NCBI GenBank assembly: GCA_025399215.1
Contig: MU621198.1
Location: forward strand, 1-53,833
From: Globomyces pollinis-pini
Taxonomy: Eukaryota; Chytridiomycota; Chytridiomycetes; Rhizophydiales; Globomycetaceae
DNA length: 53,833 nucleotides
Direction: 5' to 3'
Shown: positions 35,373-46,837 of the stretch, in pieces
Layout: each line of letters starts with the position of its first letter
How positions within the stretch are numbered: position 1 is the stretch's first letter
The notes under the pieces: model-generated
What the model was told of the DNA's origin: nothing
The model's input: the letters and a program-made list of their open reading frames with translations, nothing else
The model's database searches: none
Translations under genes and position numbers: made by a program

Positions 35373-37702
35373 TTAATCTTGCTTGAGTCTCGTAAATACT
35401 TTCTGCCATCCAATTATAATTACAATAGAAATCAACGTAACAGCAATACCAATGATCAATTGGATTGTTTGTACACCTGGCGATTCATACTTAAAAATTC
35501 GAATTTGGGTTATGTCCCAATCACTTTCAGTCCATGTTCCCTTACTAGAATCTTGTACCTCCCATTGAAGTTTCGCATAGTTGAAACTCAATCCTGTTCC
35601 ATATGCATCATGGTATCTATATGTTAAATAGTAATGGTAACCTAGTCATGCTATTGACACAGATTTGGGCAACGCAGGTAGATGGGGACTAATTCATAAA
35701 CAACAAGATTGAAGTACCTTACAATCGGAATCTTTTACACAACTAGACCCTCTTTCAAACCCAGTATAATTAGTCATCAGTTTGTTAATCAAAAAAGCAC
35801 TCAAGTTTGGTGGTCCTTCGAATTTGAATACATTTGAGTATGAGCTAGCTAACGGAGAATACGTTGTATTCGGTAATAACGATTTCATTATTGGACAAGA
35901 ATAGTTTCTTGTAACACAATCCAATAGATCATGAACCTTGCCAATATTATTATATGTTGCTTACCAATGTACAGTTTGCTTGAAGCTCTATTGGAGGGGT
36001 ATTTCCAGTTGCAAGAGTAAATAGCGTTTTGATTGTTGAATCTGCCAAACCACATAGTGCCGATATATGAGCATTTGACCAAAACTTTCCATCATCTAAT
36101 GAAGTTTCATAATATCTTATAGTTAGTTAGTAATAAAATAGTACTTGTTTGAAAAACTGGTCTGATAGTCCGATATCAGAACTGATGGTATCTGACGTTT
36201 TGCCAAAAAAGACATGAGAGATGAAGGTGGCAATTTACGGTTTATATCTGAAGTAAATGCTGAAGTCAGATTCAGCCTAAGATCAGCAGTTCCGTTAAAT
36301 CCTTTCGCTATTCCCATTGTTTTTTGAAAGGAAGATATAATAATATTGTTTGCCTCATTTACTTGATCAACATGAGCAAAATAGTTTGGATTAGATGAAA
36401 CTTCAGTGTTGAGAAATCCAATAGTATCAAACTCAATAATTGTTTCAATGGCATTGAAGTTGATATTTTTGAAATCGTCGCGTTGAAAGCATGGTAAGCT
36501 GCAAGCTGCCCCACGTATAGAACACGCCAATGTAGGGGATTCAGAAGTTTCTTTACACTTATATTCAGAAGTAATGTCCTCCACAAATCGTTGAGATCCA
36601 GCAAAACTCCATGACTCTGCTCCAAAAAAAGTAAACATAATGTGTTTTCCAAATGTATCAGGTTTCTGAGAGAGCTAAATAATAAATAAATCTTGGGTGA
36701 TACTTGCGAAAGCGCATTAGCTACTGCTAGCATGAGTACCATGCCTGTTTTTGAAGATGCACCGAATGCTCTTTCATGAACCAAGGCATTTGCGTCAATC
36801 TTGGTTGCTAATATAATAATAGGTTTCGTATCGGCTTTGTCTAATTTGTTTGAAAATGTTGACCAAACACTCTTTTCCCCAATTGGTTTACAGAGAGCTG
36901 AGTTTTAAAACTAATTCAATCATTACATCTCCTGAGACAAGTAGTTGTATCTTTGATAGAGTACATGAAACCTTGAAATTCCATTGCATATAAAGGGTAT
37001 TGTTTGTGGTCTCCATTATGATTGAACTCCAATGCCTACAACTTTAGTTTTTTCAAATCACGAACTTGATGAAGCGTTTGTGAAGTTACTGAGTCTGTAG
37101 AATTTAAATCAGCAATTTCAAAAACCGGAATCCCAAGATCAATTCCAAGTAATTCATTTCCCTTTCATCGGTTAATACAAATAATTACATTTGGATTCCA
37201 TATATGTGGATTACTATCTTTTGCATATAACCCATGATTTAAATTCGGTATCTTTGCTCCATTTGAATACGAGTCTGGTTTATTAAGGTTTGTGATTAGC
37301 AATATTCCAACAGTTTTGCCATTTCCTTTGATTCGTTGTAAACTCTCCCTTTGTATTAAAATTGATAACTTTGAACTCACATATTGAGTAACGATATTGG
37401 CATGACAAGTGTAAATTGATCCTTGAGGTCTATCGAATTGTATTTGGCGAGCTCTTCATTGTTGTTCACCTAGCACAATTACTCAAGGTTATCTAACCTT
37501 ATATAAAATCCCAACTGATGTTTTGTTGACTTGTATTTAAATTGAATTGATAAATACCTGTCGAACCAGCTTCACCTTGAGCATTAAGAATTTTCACAAC
37601 AGGATCAGCTGAAATGCCTTGATATATAACACGATTTAATTCAGCTATTTGACAGTGAACCAAATGCACAACTGCAACAAGTAAGTGAATCAATACGTGC
37701 AT
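35373..37702 (-). CDS. NCSTN: Nicastrin, gamma-secretase substrate-receptor subunit
   Basis: A type I membrane protein of roughly 690 residues after splicing. A signal peptide (MHVLIHLLVAVVHLVHC) is followed by blocks diagnostic of nicastrin: GKTVGILLITNL, GNELLGIDLGIPVFEI, VMFTFFGAESWSFAGSQRFV, LPPSSLMSFLAKRQIPSVLI with SDYQTSFSNKYY, and near the C-terminus GTWTESDWDITQIRIF. A single transmembrane helix (TIQLIIGIAVTLISIVIIIG) and a short basic tail end it. Nicastrin gates substrate access to presenilin in the intramembrane protease gamma-secretase. The Glu of the GE-type motif is kept but the DYIGS signature of animals reads SFAGS. Introns are visible at nearly every block boundary; I did not fix all junctions. 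Most fungi lack this complex. Confidence 0.9.
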
Positions 37703-37764
37703 AAAAAGGAGAAAATTAGTTTAACCAAAACCAAATAAAGTCAGCAAGTAAAAATCATTTATTT

Positions 37765-40700
37765 TCAATTATCCCAATCCGGCTCGAACAAATCCAAGCT
37801 ATTAGAATGCCCCAATGCTTCTCTTTGGTTGATTCGTCGACTGGAGTTATTGTTTTTAGCATAGATTTTCTTTTTATGAACAGTTGTAGTAGTTTCACGG
37901 ATCAACTCCTTGCCATCTCTATTAGAAGAGCCTCTAGTAGAAGATCTGGAAGCGCGTCGCGATTGTTCATCCTACAAGTCAAACTTGAGATTTTTTACCT
38001 TTTCTGATATTTTCTTATGACCACTCTTTGGTGATTGCTTGAATGTTGTATCATTTAAGCTCTTTTGTTAAGTATTAAATCATACATCCATTAAATTATC
38101 CAGTAAATCATCAGGGGGGAGTTTGTTAGGTGACACCCGGTTCTCAATATAAGAGAACCTTGGGGAGCCACCAATTACTGTTCTATCATCATGCTGAGTA
38201 TTCTAATATTAGTTCCACATTATGTTATGCCTTTTTCATATTAGCAAGCTCATTTGTCTATATAGTCGCTTAACAATAATTATTTGATTACGAGATCTTG
38301 GATCATTTTTTTAGATTGATGAAGTTCATTCTCGTGTTCCATATTCATCTTATTGATCAAAGACATAGCTTGAGATTTACTATTCTCCATTTCCATCAGC
38401 TAAAGTGTTAAACAACTGATCAAACCTGAATTCTAAGATCATTTTTTAGAACTGATATTTCACTCTCTAGTGAAGATATTTTTTTCACATATCCTTCTTC
38501 TACAGCTGATTCCATTGTCGCATTCTATCCATTAGGGTATGAGGAACTTTTTACTTTGGCATCGTTCAAGATCTTTAATCGTTCCATTTCATGTGCTTTT
38601 GACTCATTCTCCATTTCCTCTTTCACTTTATCGACTGCCTTATTTGAAATTTCTAATTCCTTTTTCAGTGTAGCAATTTGAGATTTCAACTCTTCTGACA
38701 AACTGGTAAGATTGGAAACTTGATCAGACTTTTCTGCATAGTTGCATTCCATTTGCTTCAAACTATTTATTAGATTCACTTCTGTATGTTTATGGTGGTT
38801 CAACTGTTGCTCTAATACACCTGTTTGCTTCGCATTTGCTTGAAAGGTTTCAAGTGCTGTATCAATCTGCTGCGAATATTTCTTATTCCTGATTTCAAGC
38901 TCCTATCGAGTAAATATAGCACGTATAAACTACATCTCTGAACTTTGAAATGATATCCTGAATTGGATCTGCAACAGCCTATTTAAACGAATTAGCCGAA
39001 GGTAACGTTTTAACCTTTATCATAGAGTATTGATGTTTTTGCTCATTGACATGAGATTCTTTAATATCAAGCGATAATTGTGCAGTTGAATCCACATTTT
39101 GTCGGATCAACACATGGCATTTTTCTACTGATTGAAATGTTTTTGACTCCGTTGCAATGGACAATTCAACAGCGTCAGATACTCTCTCAATGGTAGCTTT
39201 GGATGCCGTTGCTCTAAATAATTAGTTACGTTAGCTTACAATGTATTCAATTCAATTATTTCTTTCGCGATTGAAACACCCAATTCTTTAAAGTCACTTT
39301 CTTGTTTTGATTTCAAATTTTGCAGAATTTCTTTCAATTCATTGTGTCTAACAGTTAGATTGTTTTGATTACAGTTTCTGATGGTTTTCACTCATCAGGT
39401 GGAAATAATTATTTGAGACTGTTAACTTTTCTACCTCTTTGTTCAATAATTCAATTTCTTTTTGCAAAGTATTGTTATTTCCAATATAACTTTCATTGGA
39501 TAGTTTCAATTCCAGAAGATTTTCGGTCAAGTCCTGTATCTGAATATCACACTGTTGTTTGACACTCAGAGACACTTTCAGTTTATCTTCATATTCAGCA
39601 ATAGCAGCTTTCTATTTTGTGAAAAGGGTCATTATATACATTTTTCTTATTGGTTTCTAAAAGCTGATGAGCATGATCTTGAACCAACTGACTAATTGCG
39701 GTGCAATGTGACTGTATAGTTTGAATAAGCAAGGCTATAGTCGTCTCTTTCTTCCTCAATAAATCTTTGAACAACACAGTAGTATCATTAACCTTGATCA
39801 AGGATTCTTTCGTTTGAAAACTCGCTTCAGCTTCAGCTTTTTCAGCCAAGAGTTTGTATTTTGTTTGTTCTTCAACCAATTGAGATTGTAAAGCCTGACA
39901 AAGATTCACCTTTTCATCAATTGTATTTTTTGCTAAAATATTCATCTTCAGTTATCTTTATACCTTGACTTAGCTCAGACTTAAGGGTAGATATCTCTTT
40001 TTCAAAGCCTTTTGCGTTCTCTGACATCATTTCCAAATCTTTTTGAATGGAATCGAATTTGCTTTTGATCACACCTGCTGTGTACTGATATTAACTAATT
40101 GCTTTCTTCTTACTTGAACAGTAGCACGCATTTTTTCATTGGACGACAATCTGAAAAGATAAAAATAAACATACAATGATAGGAAACCTTAATTCTAATT
40201 GAGCAATCGATTGATTTTTAAACTCAATTACACGTGTCATATCAGATGAAGCTTTTTGAAGCAATTGAATGGTATTTTGGCTATCTCTTAGTTCCTTTTC
40301 ATAAATCTGGTTTTGACTGTATAATTCATCCATTTCTTGATAACTCTCTTTGAAACTGGATAAAGTCTCCGTTTGAAGATTGTCTAATAAATTTCGGAAT
40401 CTATCCATTGGTTTGATGGTCAATTCTTCTACAGCAAGTATTGGTTTTACTGCAGACTGTGAAGATTGGGACTTTGCTGGGGTAACATTCAATGGTGAGT
40501 TGTTGAATAGTGGGGTTTTAATAATGCTGTGCTTTGCAGGGGACGATGATATTTTAGATTCCTGGTTAGACAGACCTTCATTTAGCTTGATCCGTGATGC
40601 AAGTTCTGAATTAGGTGTTTTTGGACTTTGCGCATCTTTGGGAGGAAATGACGGGAAATGATTAGGAAAAGATTTTGCACTTTCCATTTCTTTGGGAACG

Positions 40701-41017
40701 AATGCATTTCTAGACTCTGCGTTAGCTTTTAATCTTGGTGGAAAAGGAATGGCATCAACTTTTGCCACTTGAGGATTCTTTGATTCCCCAAAGTAATTTG
40801 ACATTTTAAGAGCGTCCTTGGGTTCCGATTTTTGTAACTTTGATGGAGGGTTCTTCTCGAATGGACTCTCTGGACGTCTTTTCATTGATTCAAAGTTATG
40901 ATTGGATGTCTCACTATCGTCAAGATTAAAATTCATCTTCCTTCGTTGCTGCACATTTGAAGATTCCGCTGCTTTCTTCAAATTGTTTGGTTTAAAAGAA
41001 AACGCTTGAGGTTGCAT
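37765..41017 (-). CDS. Large coiled-coil protein with disordered basic ends
   Basis: I do not recognise the family. After splicing it has roughly 1,000 residues. The first 230 are Ser/Pro/Lys-rich and disordered, with short SP and TP sites (AQSPKTPNSE, IIKTPLFNNSPLNVTPAK). The middle, from about MDRFRNLLDNLQTETLSSF onward, is long heptad coiled coil (LTENLLELKLSNESYIGN, LKKELEISNKAVDKVKEEM). The tail is basic (DEQSRRASRSSTRGSS) and ends LDLFEPDWDN. This layout resembles synaptonemal-complex transverse filament proteins (SYCP1/Zip1) and also centrosomal or kinetochore proteins; composition alone cannot decide. The run is open further upstream but has no ATG before 41017. Several small introns interrupt the coiled coil. 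Confidence 0.75.
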
Positions 41018-41148
41018 GGGAAACTCATTTTGTCTCCTAGTTTGAGAATGTCTCCAGAACGCCACCTGGATGTTGAGACAAAATGTGAACTACGAAAGAA
41101 GATTCAACATAGAAATTTAAATTATTTATTTAGTTCTTGAACTAAAAG

Positions 41149-44086
41149 CTAATCCCTTTTGAACATCAGAGTTTCTGTAGGTTGTGATTTGGATACCCGG
41201 CAGCCAATAATAAGAATGACCATAAAAGCATGTAATACATCGATAACCAAGTATGTGTGCTTCCAACCAACAAAAATCAGCAAAAGAGATAAACTGCATG
41301 TAATGGCTTTGACAGATCTATGCAGTTTTGAAGACGCGATAACAGGCATCAGAAATACAGCATATGCAAACTCAATCACTATAGATAGTGATATTCCTTT
41401 GGCAGATAAATCGGGCACATGCTGTTGTATATTTTGAATAAATTGCAACAATTGAGGCAATTCAAAAGCAATCGCCAGAAAATGCAATTGTAAACCAATC
41501 AACTGTTTTTTTGACGGTTCCTAAAGACACACATTAAGATAGATTTAATTACTATTGATGTACGATGATGAGCACCCACAACACACAACAAAGCGGAATA
41601 GCAGTATAGAAGTAGAGATATAATCGCATTGGGTATCAACCAAACCAAAATCGATACAAGGACAAACAGAATAGATCGAAATAGACTACTTTTCACAAAT
41701 TTGAGCCTCTGCCGAATTACGAATGACACACCAGTAACCATGTAGTACTGAGTTCCATAGACGACAGAGAAGATTCCAATAGAACATGATGCCATAACAT
41801 ACAACAACGACAAAACGTGAAATCCATGAGCACCAATTAGAAGAGTAGACTCGGGATAAACAAATGAATAAAGATAAAATGCAACTGTAATAACCAACAT
41901 ATACGGCAACAAATCAGACAACTGGGTGAAAACCATGTTGATGGAATCCGCAACTACATTTAATACAACCATAGTACCTGTTAAATCGCACACAAGTGTC
42001 ATTGCAATCATAACAACGCAACTGATCAACACAATCCACATATTACGAAATTTTCCAGCAAGTGCGGCTAATGAACCCAAGTAGTCTATTTGAAGGGTGA
42101 CATGTAAACCAGATATGATCGGATCAGTCCAAATATCAAACTCTAGACCTTCAAACCCTGGACAACCTTCATCAGGATAAAAAGTCACCAGACCACCGTT
42201 TTGCAATACCTTTTCTTCATTAGCGACTCGTTGGATAATTAGTGGTTTGATCATTGGGACTTCATCTTTTAACAACTGGACTTGAAATCGATACTTTAGC
42301 ACAGAATCACGAACATCAGGGTATTTGATTGAAGTTTTCACTGATCTGACTTCAATAAATTCCGTCACTGGAATGAAAAAGCCTACAAAATAAGTGAGTT
42401 GGTAATGTTTACGGGTCCAAGTATCTAAGTATCGAACGGTTACTTTATGTACTTTGATATCAGCAAAAAGAAACCCTTTAGTTCCGGGTGACACCTGGAT
42501 AATCAAGCTTCCCATATTCATATATTTATCGAATGGCACATCTAAAGAAATCCAGTGTGGTCGTACTACACCAGGAACCGATTGAGGAGACTTGTACTCG
42601 ATTTCGAACGGCTCATCAGTAGATTCTGGTAAAAACTTTGTCAAATGGTTCATGGTATCACATCTAAGCTGCTTCAAAGCATCCTCATCTACACAACCAA
42701 GGATGTATAATCGTGATGGATGAATATTGGATAAAACACGAATATGGAACAGTTGTCTCTGATGGAGCGGCGGTAGTGGTATTTGATGGTTACGATATTC
42801 TTTAACTCCAGTACTTAATTCTGGAATTGTCAAAAAGTTTTTATCCACTCGTACAAGCACTTCATGCCAAGGTATGATGGTAGAAAATCCTATAATCAAT
42901 CACCTTAACCATACCAGAATCACTTCCAAAATCATAAAGAAAATCTCTTTTGAGGATTTTCATTCTTGATTGTACAGTGGTTACATCAGGAGCATTCAGG
43001 TTGAAGGCAGTATTAGCAATAGCTGATAATAACTGTTCGCACCACACCGGCCCTATAAACAATAAGCTACAATTTCAAACCCTCATGATCCATGGAAGAC
43101 CATACTCTTGGTAACCCAGTACCATAAGCATGAAACGACAATTCGGGATTCAATACATTGTAAATCTGGGTTAAAGAAGAATCCAGAACTACATCTCTAG
43201 TTCCACCCGCAATCGCTACAATCGTTACATTTTCCAGAATCCCATTCACTCGATGTTCATCTCTCCAAAACCCATTCTACCATCAAAAAATACAAGTTAC
43301 CAAATCCGAATAAAATGACATCATGGATCGGTAGAAATTGATGGGAGGTTCTTTATGTGGGGAAGACAATGTGATGATATTTAAAATTGAATGTGGAGTA
43401 TAATTGGGAAGAGTAAACAAATGTCTTGCAACTATCCCACCCATTGAATCTACCACGATTAGAAACTATTCAATATACGTCCAATCACTAATACTTGCGT
43501 AATTTGTGAAGTATTGCGTTGTTTGTAAATATTGAGAATGTATTTGATGGCTTCGTTAGCAAAATATGCTTGATCAGATAGGGCATCGGCATTAAATGCT
43601 CCAAGTTCATCTCTAGTTTCCACTACTATTTTAATTGCATTGAATTACCTAACATTAATTTGTAATAGTGTGGTACTAGCATAAATATCTAATGGTGGTA
43701 CTTGTTGGTTTCTCCATATCCAAAGCCGATATGCTACAGCACCAAATGATCTGATTTGTTTATAATTGCCTGCATTTCCAGGTAGGAATAGAATGGGAAC
43801 ACCATAAAACTACAAGCATTAATAAGCGGGCAAAACGTACTTCTTTGTTATCTTCCTTCATGCGATACAAGGTATACCGTTTATCCAGCAATCTAGCCTC
43901 ATTCATCGGACTGTTGAGCGTCAAATTTTGATTTTGATAAAAGGGTCTAATGTAATTACCGTCACATAATTTCAAATCCTTTCCATAATTCAAAAACGAC
44001 CAAATAGAGACACCCAGGAGCAAACAGCTCAGGAGTGGATATACGAAAAATCGAAATGAGAAATGAGATGGGATCGTGTTGACCAT
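41149..44086 (-). CDS. BST1: GPI inositol-deacylase PGAP1/BST1
   Basis: A spliced ER membrane protein of roughly 900 residues. It removes the acyl chain from the inositol of GPI anchors soon after attachment, which marks GPI proteins for ER export. An N-terminal signal-anchor ([19 protein letters not shown]) is followed by [14 protein letters not shown], the lipase-like entry block; the nucleophile elbow [13 protein letters not shown], where family members often have GHSMGG; and [20 protein letters not shown] beta-rich lumenal domain follows, then six to eight C-terminal helices (for example [17 protein letters not shown] and [17 protein letters not shown]). The Asp in place of the usual His before SMGG is notable, with the catalytic Ser retained. 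Its start codon is 52 nt from that of UBC7 on the other strand. Confidence 0.9.
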
Positions 44087-44138
44087 CAGTATGAAAATTG
44101 AGGTTGAAAAAACTTAACTTTAAAAAAGGTGAATTGAA
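44087..44138. promoter_or_regulatory. Extremely short divergent promoter between BST1 and UBC7
   Basis: Only 52 nt separate the two ATGs. The segment is A-rich on the plus strand (AACTTAACTTTAAAAAAGG) with no obvious TATA box. Both 5' untranslated regions and core promoters must overlap here or within the genes. Confidence 0.55.
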
Positions 44139-44732
44139 ATGAGTAGAGGAACTTCAACAGCGTTACGTAGATTGATGACGGAAGTATGGAATTAAAATTA
44201 ACAAGTTAGTATAAGGAACTGACAGTGAATCCACCTCATGGAATTCAAGCTGGGCCAATATCAGAATCAAACTATTTCGATTGGGAAGCTTTGATTATGG
44301 GGTATTAATAACTACTGACTGATCTGTATAGACCAGAAGGAACTCCTTTTGAAGATGGCATTTTTGTTGCCAAATTAACTTTCCCAAAGGATTATCCATT
44401 AGCTCCACCAGTAATGAAATTCACTACCGAAATATACCATCCAAACGTCTACCCTGACGGCACTGTCTGTATCTCCATCCTACATGCTCCTGGTTCAGAC
44501 CCACATGGTTACGAACAAGCTTCTGAACGTTGGTCGCCTGTACAAAGTGTGGAAAAAATCTTATTATCTGTGATGTCCATGCTAGCAGGTAATTCTATCA
44601 CTGGTTGATTTTTTTGCAGAACCTAACGTGGATAGCCCAGCATCAGTAGATGCTGCAAAAATGTATCGTAATGATAAGGCACAATTTGAAAAAATGGTTA
44701 GAGCTACTGTTCAAAAAAGTCTTGGATTTTAA
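44139..44732 (+). CDS. UBC7: Ubiquitin-conjugating enzyme E2 UBC7 (UBE2G2)
   Basis: Three introns (26, 30 and 31 nt) give 168 residues, as in UBE2G2 (165). UBC7 is the E2 of ER-associated degradation, working with HRD1-type ligases. The family insertion around the active site is present: [20 protein letters not shown], with the catalytic Cys in CISILH, followed by the acidic-loop region [20 protein letters not shown] and [19 protein letters not shown]. The 26-nt first intron ends at TTAG, giving [13 protein letters not shown], which matches the human LMAEYKQLTLNPP; a later AG would lose two residues. It is divergent from the ER enzyme gene BST1. Confidence 0.96.
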
Positions 44733-44826
44733 TATGGGTTGATGTTTGTTTTATTGTTGGAATAGAAAATCTTTAATTACATTGATTGTGCTTTTGAGTC
44801 TGTCATTATCATAATAGTAATGTGAG

Positions 44827-45206
44827 TTCCAACATTTTTCTCTTTGGATTATGATATTCCATTTCCCGTAGTCCAAATACTTTACATACCTTTTGTTCAA
44901 TATAGTGTTTCAGTTATTCTATAAAGCCTCATTAAAAGTTGGAGTGAATGAAGATATCACTATGGATGAATTTCAATTTGATTTTAAAGAATGTGAAATC
45001 CAAGTTTTTGATGGTATCCTGAATTTGACTACTTGGCATTACGGATACCTAAATAGGATTTTTTTTGTGTTGTTGCTAACTATTGTTTACCTATTCATAC
45101 CAATCAGTTTGGGTTTGAAGTATCTACATCTTCAATTCTTTATCCTTTCAAAATACTATTTAACACTCCCAGAGCAAATTTTACAAAGAGAATGAGGGCA
45201 GTATAA
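44827..45206 (+). CDS. Small unrecognised protein, exon structure uncertain
   Basis: Coding-like sequence follows UBC7. FFSLDYDIPFPVVQILYIPF joins, across a likely 22-nt intron ending near 44931, to SLKVGVNEDITMDEFQFDF and KECEIQVFDG. An exon further on reads FGFEVSTSSILYPFKILFN to a TAA at 45204-45206. The run can also continue unspliced to 45195 with a hydrophobic stretch, FFVLLLTIVYLFIPISLGL, that looks more like translated intron. A first exon with a start codon was not found; a signal-peptide-like stretch, RKSLITLIVLLSLSLS, lies in another frame at 44770-44812. It could be a small secreted or single-pass protein. I do not know the function. Confidence 0.4.
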
Positions 45207-45223
45207 AATATTTAGAATTTATA

Positions 45224-46327
45224 TTAATTGTTTTTGGAGTAGTTCTTGCCAAAAGATGATATGGTTTCAAAGACAAAAATAGCAGCTCCATTGGTAGGGA
45301 AAGAGCGAATAAAACAACTAGAAATGAGTGCTCTAATAAAATAATTACGGAACAAACCCTCTATAAAAACCTTTGATACCATCGGTAGAATAAATGTATC
45401 GGGCACATTGTGCAATGGTCCTAAATTTAGGGTTGATTGTAGGTCTCGTCATGAGTTTGTTTTTAATCACATCAGCAGGGAAACTAACAGTCCAGAACGT
45501 ATTGGCGGCCAAACCACCAGCTAAGAAAGGAATAAGGGATTGATCTACACCATGTTGAACAAGGGTATTTGAATATACTTCGTAGCTACCCCAAAGAAGC
45601 CAAAAGAATGATCTGAATAAGAGACATCCAGATAAACCACGGTAAATACCAGCGATACCTTGATCTTTATATAATTTTTTAGCACAGTCAATAGGTCCAC
45701 TATATCTGGTGGTATCTTTACCATATTGAATTTGTAAATTTGCTTTCAAGACTTCCTGGGAAAATTAAAAGAGTTATATACAATAGGAGTAGCTACAAAA
45801 GAAACAACGATTCCAGTTCCTAATCCAGCCAAAGCATGTTGAGGTACAGTCAATGGTTTATCATCATCTTTCAAAAGCAACCGCAAGTTGGTCAATGTGC
45901 CCAGTTGAATTGAATCCATCATTGCCCAACCAAATAAGGGAGGGGTTGCACCTTTATACATTCCACGAATACCTTCATTTCTTATTGTTTCTTTCAAGCA
46001 GTGAAGTGGGCCTTTGAAACGACCTCCGAAACCTTCCGTTTGAACTCTAACTTTGATTGTGTCTATTGAGTGAGCGAGGAGCAGGTGATAGAGAACTTGA
46101 CAAAAAAACAAAAATTAAAAGCAGAACAGGATATACAAAAAGTATCAGGTAAGTATTAATAATATACTAATAAGTATGGAATGATCAGAAGCAAAGTAGT
46201 TTATAGAAGGAAGAGAAGTTACCAAAGGGATGACCGATGAGTAGTTTAGTAGCTCCACTAATGATGAGAGAGGAGATATCAACCTAGCGATACCAGCAAT
46301 AAAACCAATGTAGTTATCAAGAGACAT
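45224..46327 (-). CDS. Mitochondrial carrier (SLC25 family), amino-acid/carnitine-like branch
   Basis: Four introns give 286 residues in frame; one is 160 nt (46063-46222), far longer than its neighbours. Three carrier repeats are visible: IGHPFDTIKVRVQTEGFGG, VATPIEVLKANLQIQYG and VSFPADVIKNKLMTRP, each followed by the aromatic-glycine signature (GMYKGATPPLFGWAMMDS, GIYRGLSGCLLFRSFFWLL, GFYRGFVPCFIRSFPTN). The closest flavour is the YMC/SLC25A29/carnitine-ornithine branch, judged from SGATKLLIGHPFDTIKVR and the RSFPTNGAAIFVFE end. Substrate is not assignable by eye. It lies in the inner mitochondrial membrane. The stop is only 18 nt from the small gene before it (convergent). Confidence 0.82.
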
Positions 46328-46837
46328 GAGTCCAGAGAGGGAAGGAAGTGAAACGGTGTTACAGAGTAGGAAAGAGAAACAGTTTAAAGTGTTTTTTTTT
46401 GTTTTATTACTAGTACTAGTGATAAGGGTCTATTGGTTAGTATTACTGATAACTGTTAGTATTAGTGATTAGGATGGAATGGTAAATATGAGTAATATGG
46501 AGTAATCCAGTACCACCACTTATAGTAAGTGGAATATTAGTAATAGCTATAAGTTATGTAAAGGTAAATGTAATAGTATTGAGGTTATGTATAGTTTGCA
46601 GGTTGGATCGTGTTTGTTGCGGAGATGCCGCAACTTGGTGTAGATCGCGTCAGACACTCCACCACTACTACTACAGCTACTACTACCACTAGTCCCTAAT
46701 ATAATACTCTCAGGAACATTAGTGATTAATTACATCAAGTCCTTGTGAATACTCTGTTTCCGATCTTTCCAATCCACGCCACAGTCTTGTGTTTGGTTTC
46801 ATTTTCTGATTTTGTTTGTTCCTCATTCTGGTTTTTC
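46328..46837. promoter_or_regulatory. Divergent promoter of carrier and velvet genes, with a hairpin
   Basis: No gene is seen in these 510 bases. The region is rich in short repeats of TAGTATTA/TAGTGAT type and an ACTAGTACTAGT palindrome near 46409-46421. A perfect 7-bp stem with 5-nt loop, GTTGCGG...CCGCAAC, occupies 46616-46634. Alternating CTA and CAC triplets follow at about 46657-46695. It is the longest divergent spacer in the window, fitting a regulated gene such as a velvet factor. Confidence 0.45.

Noticed and set aside
37165..37702. Separate short genes in the nicastrin region
   Set aside because: The pieces join across short introns into one protein with nicastrin motifs in the right order.
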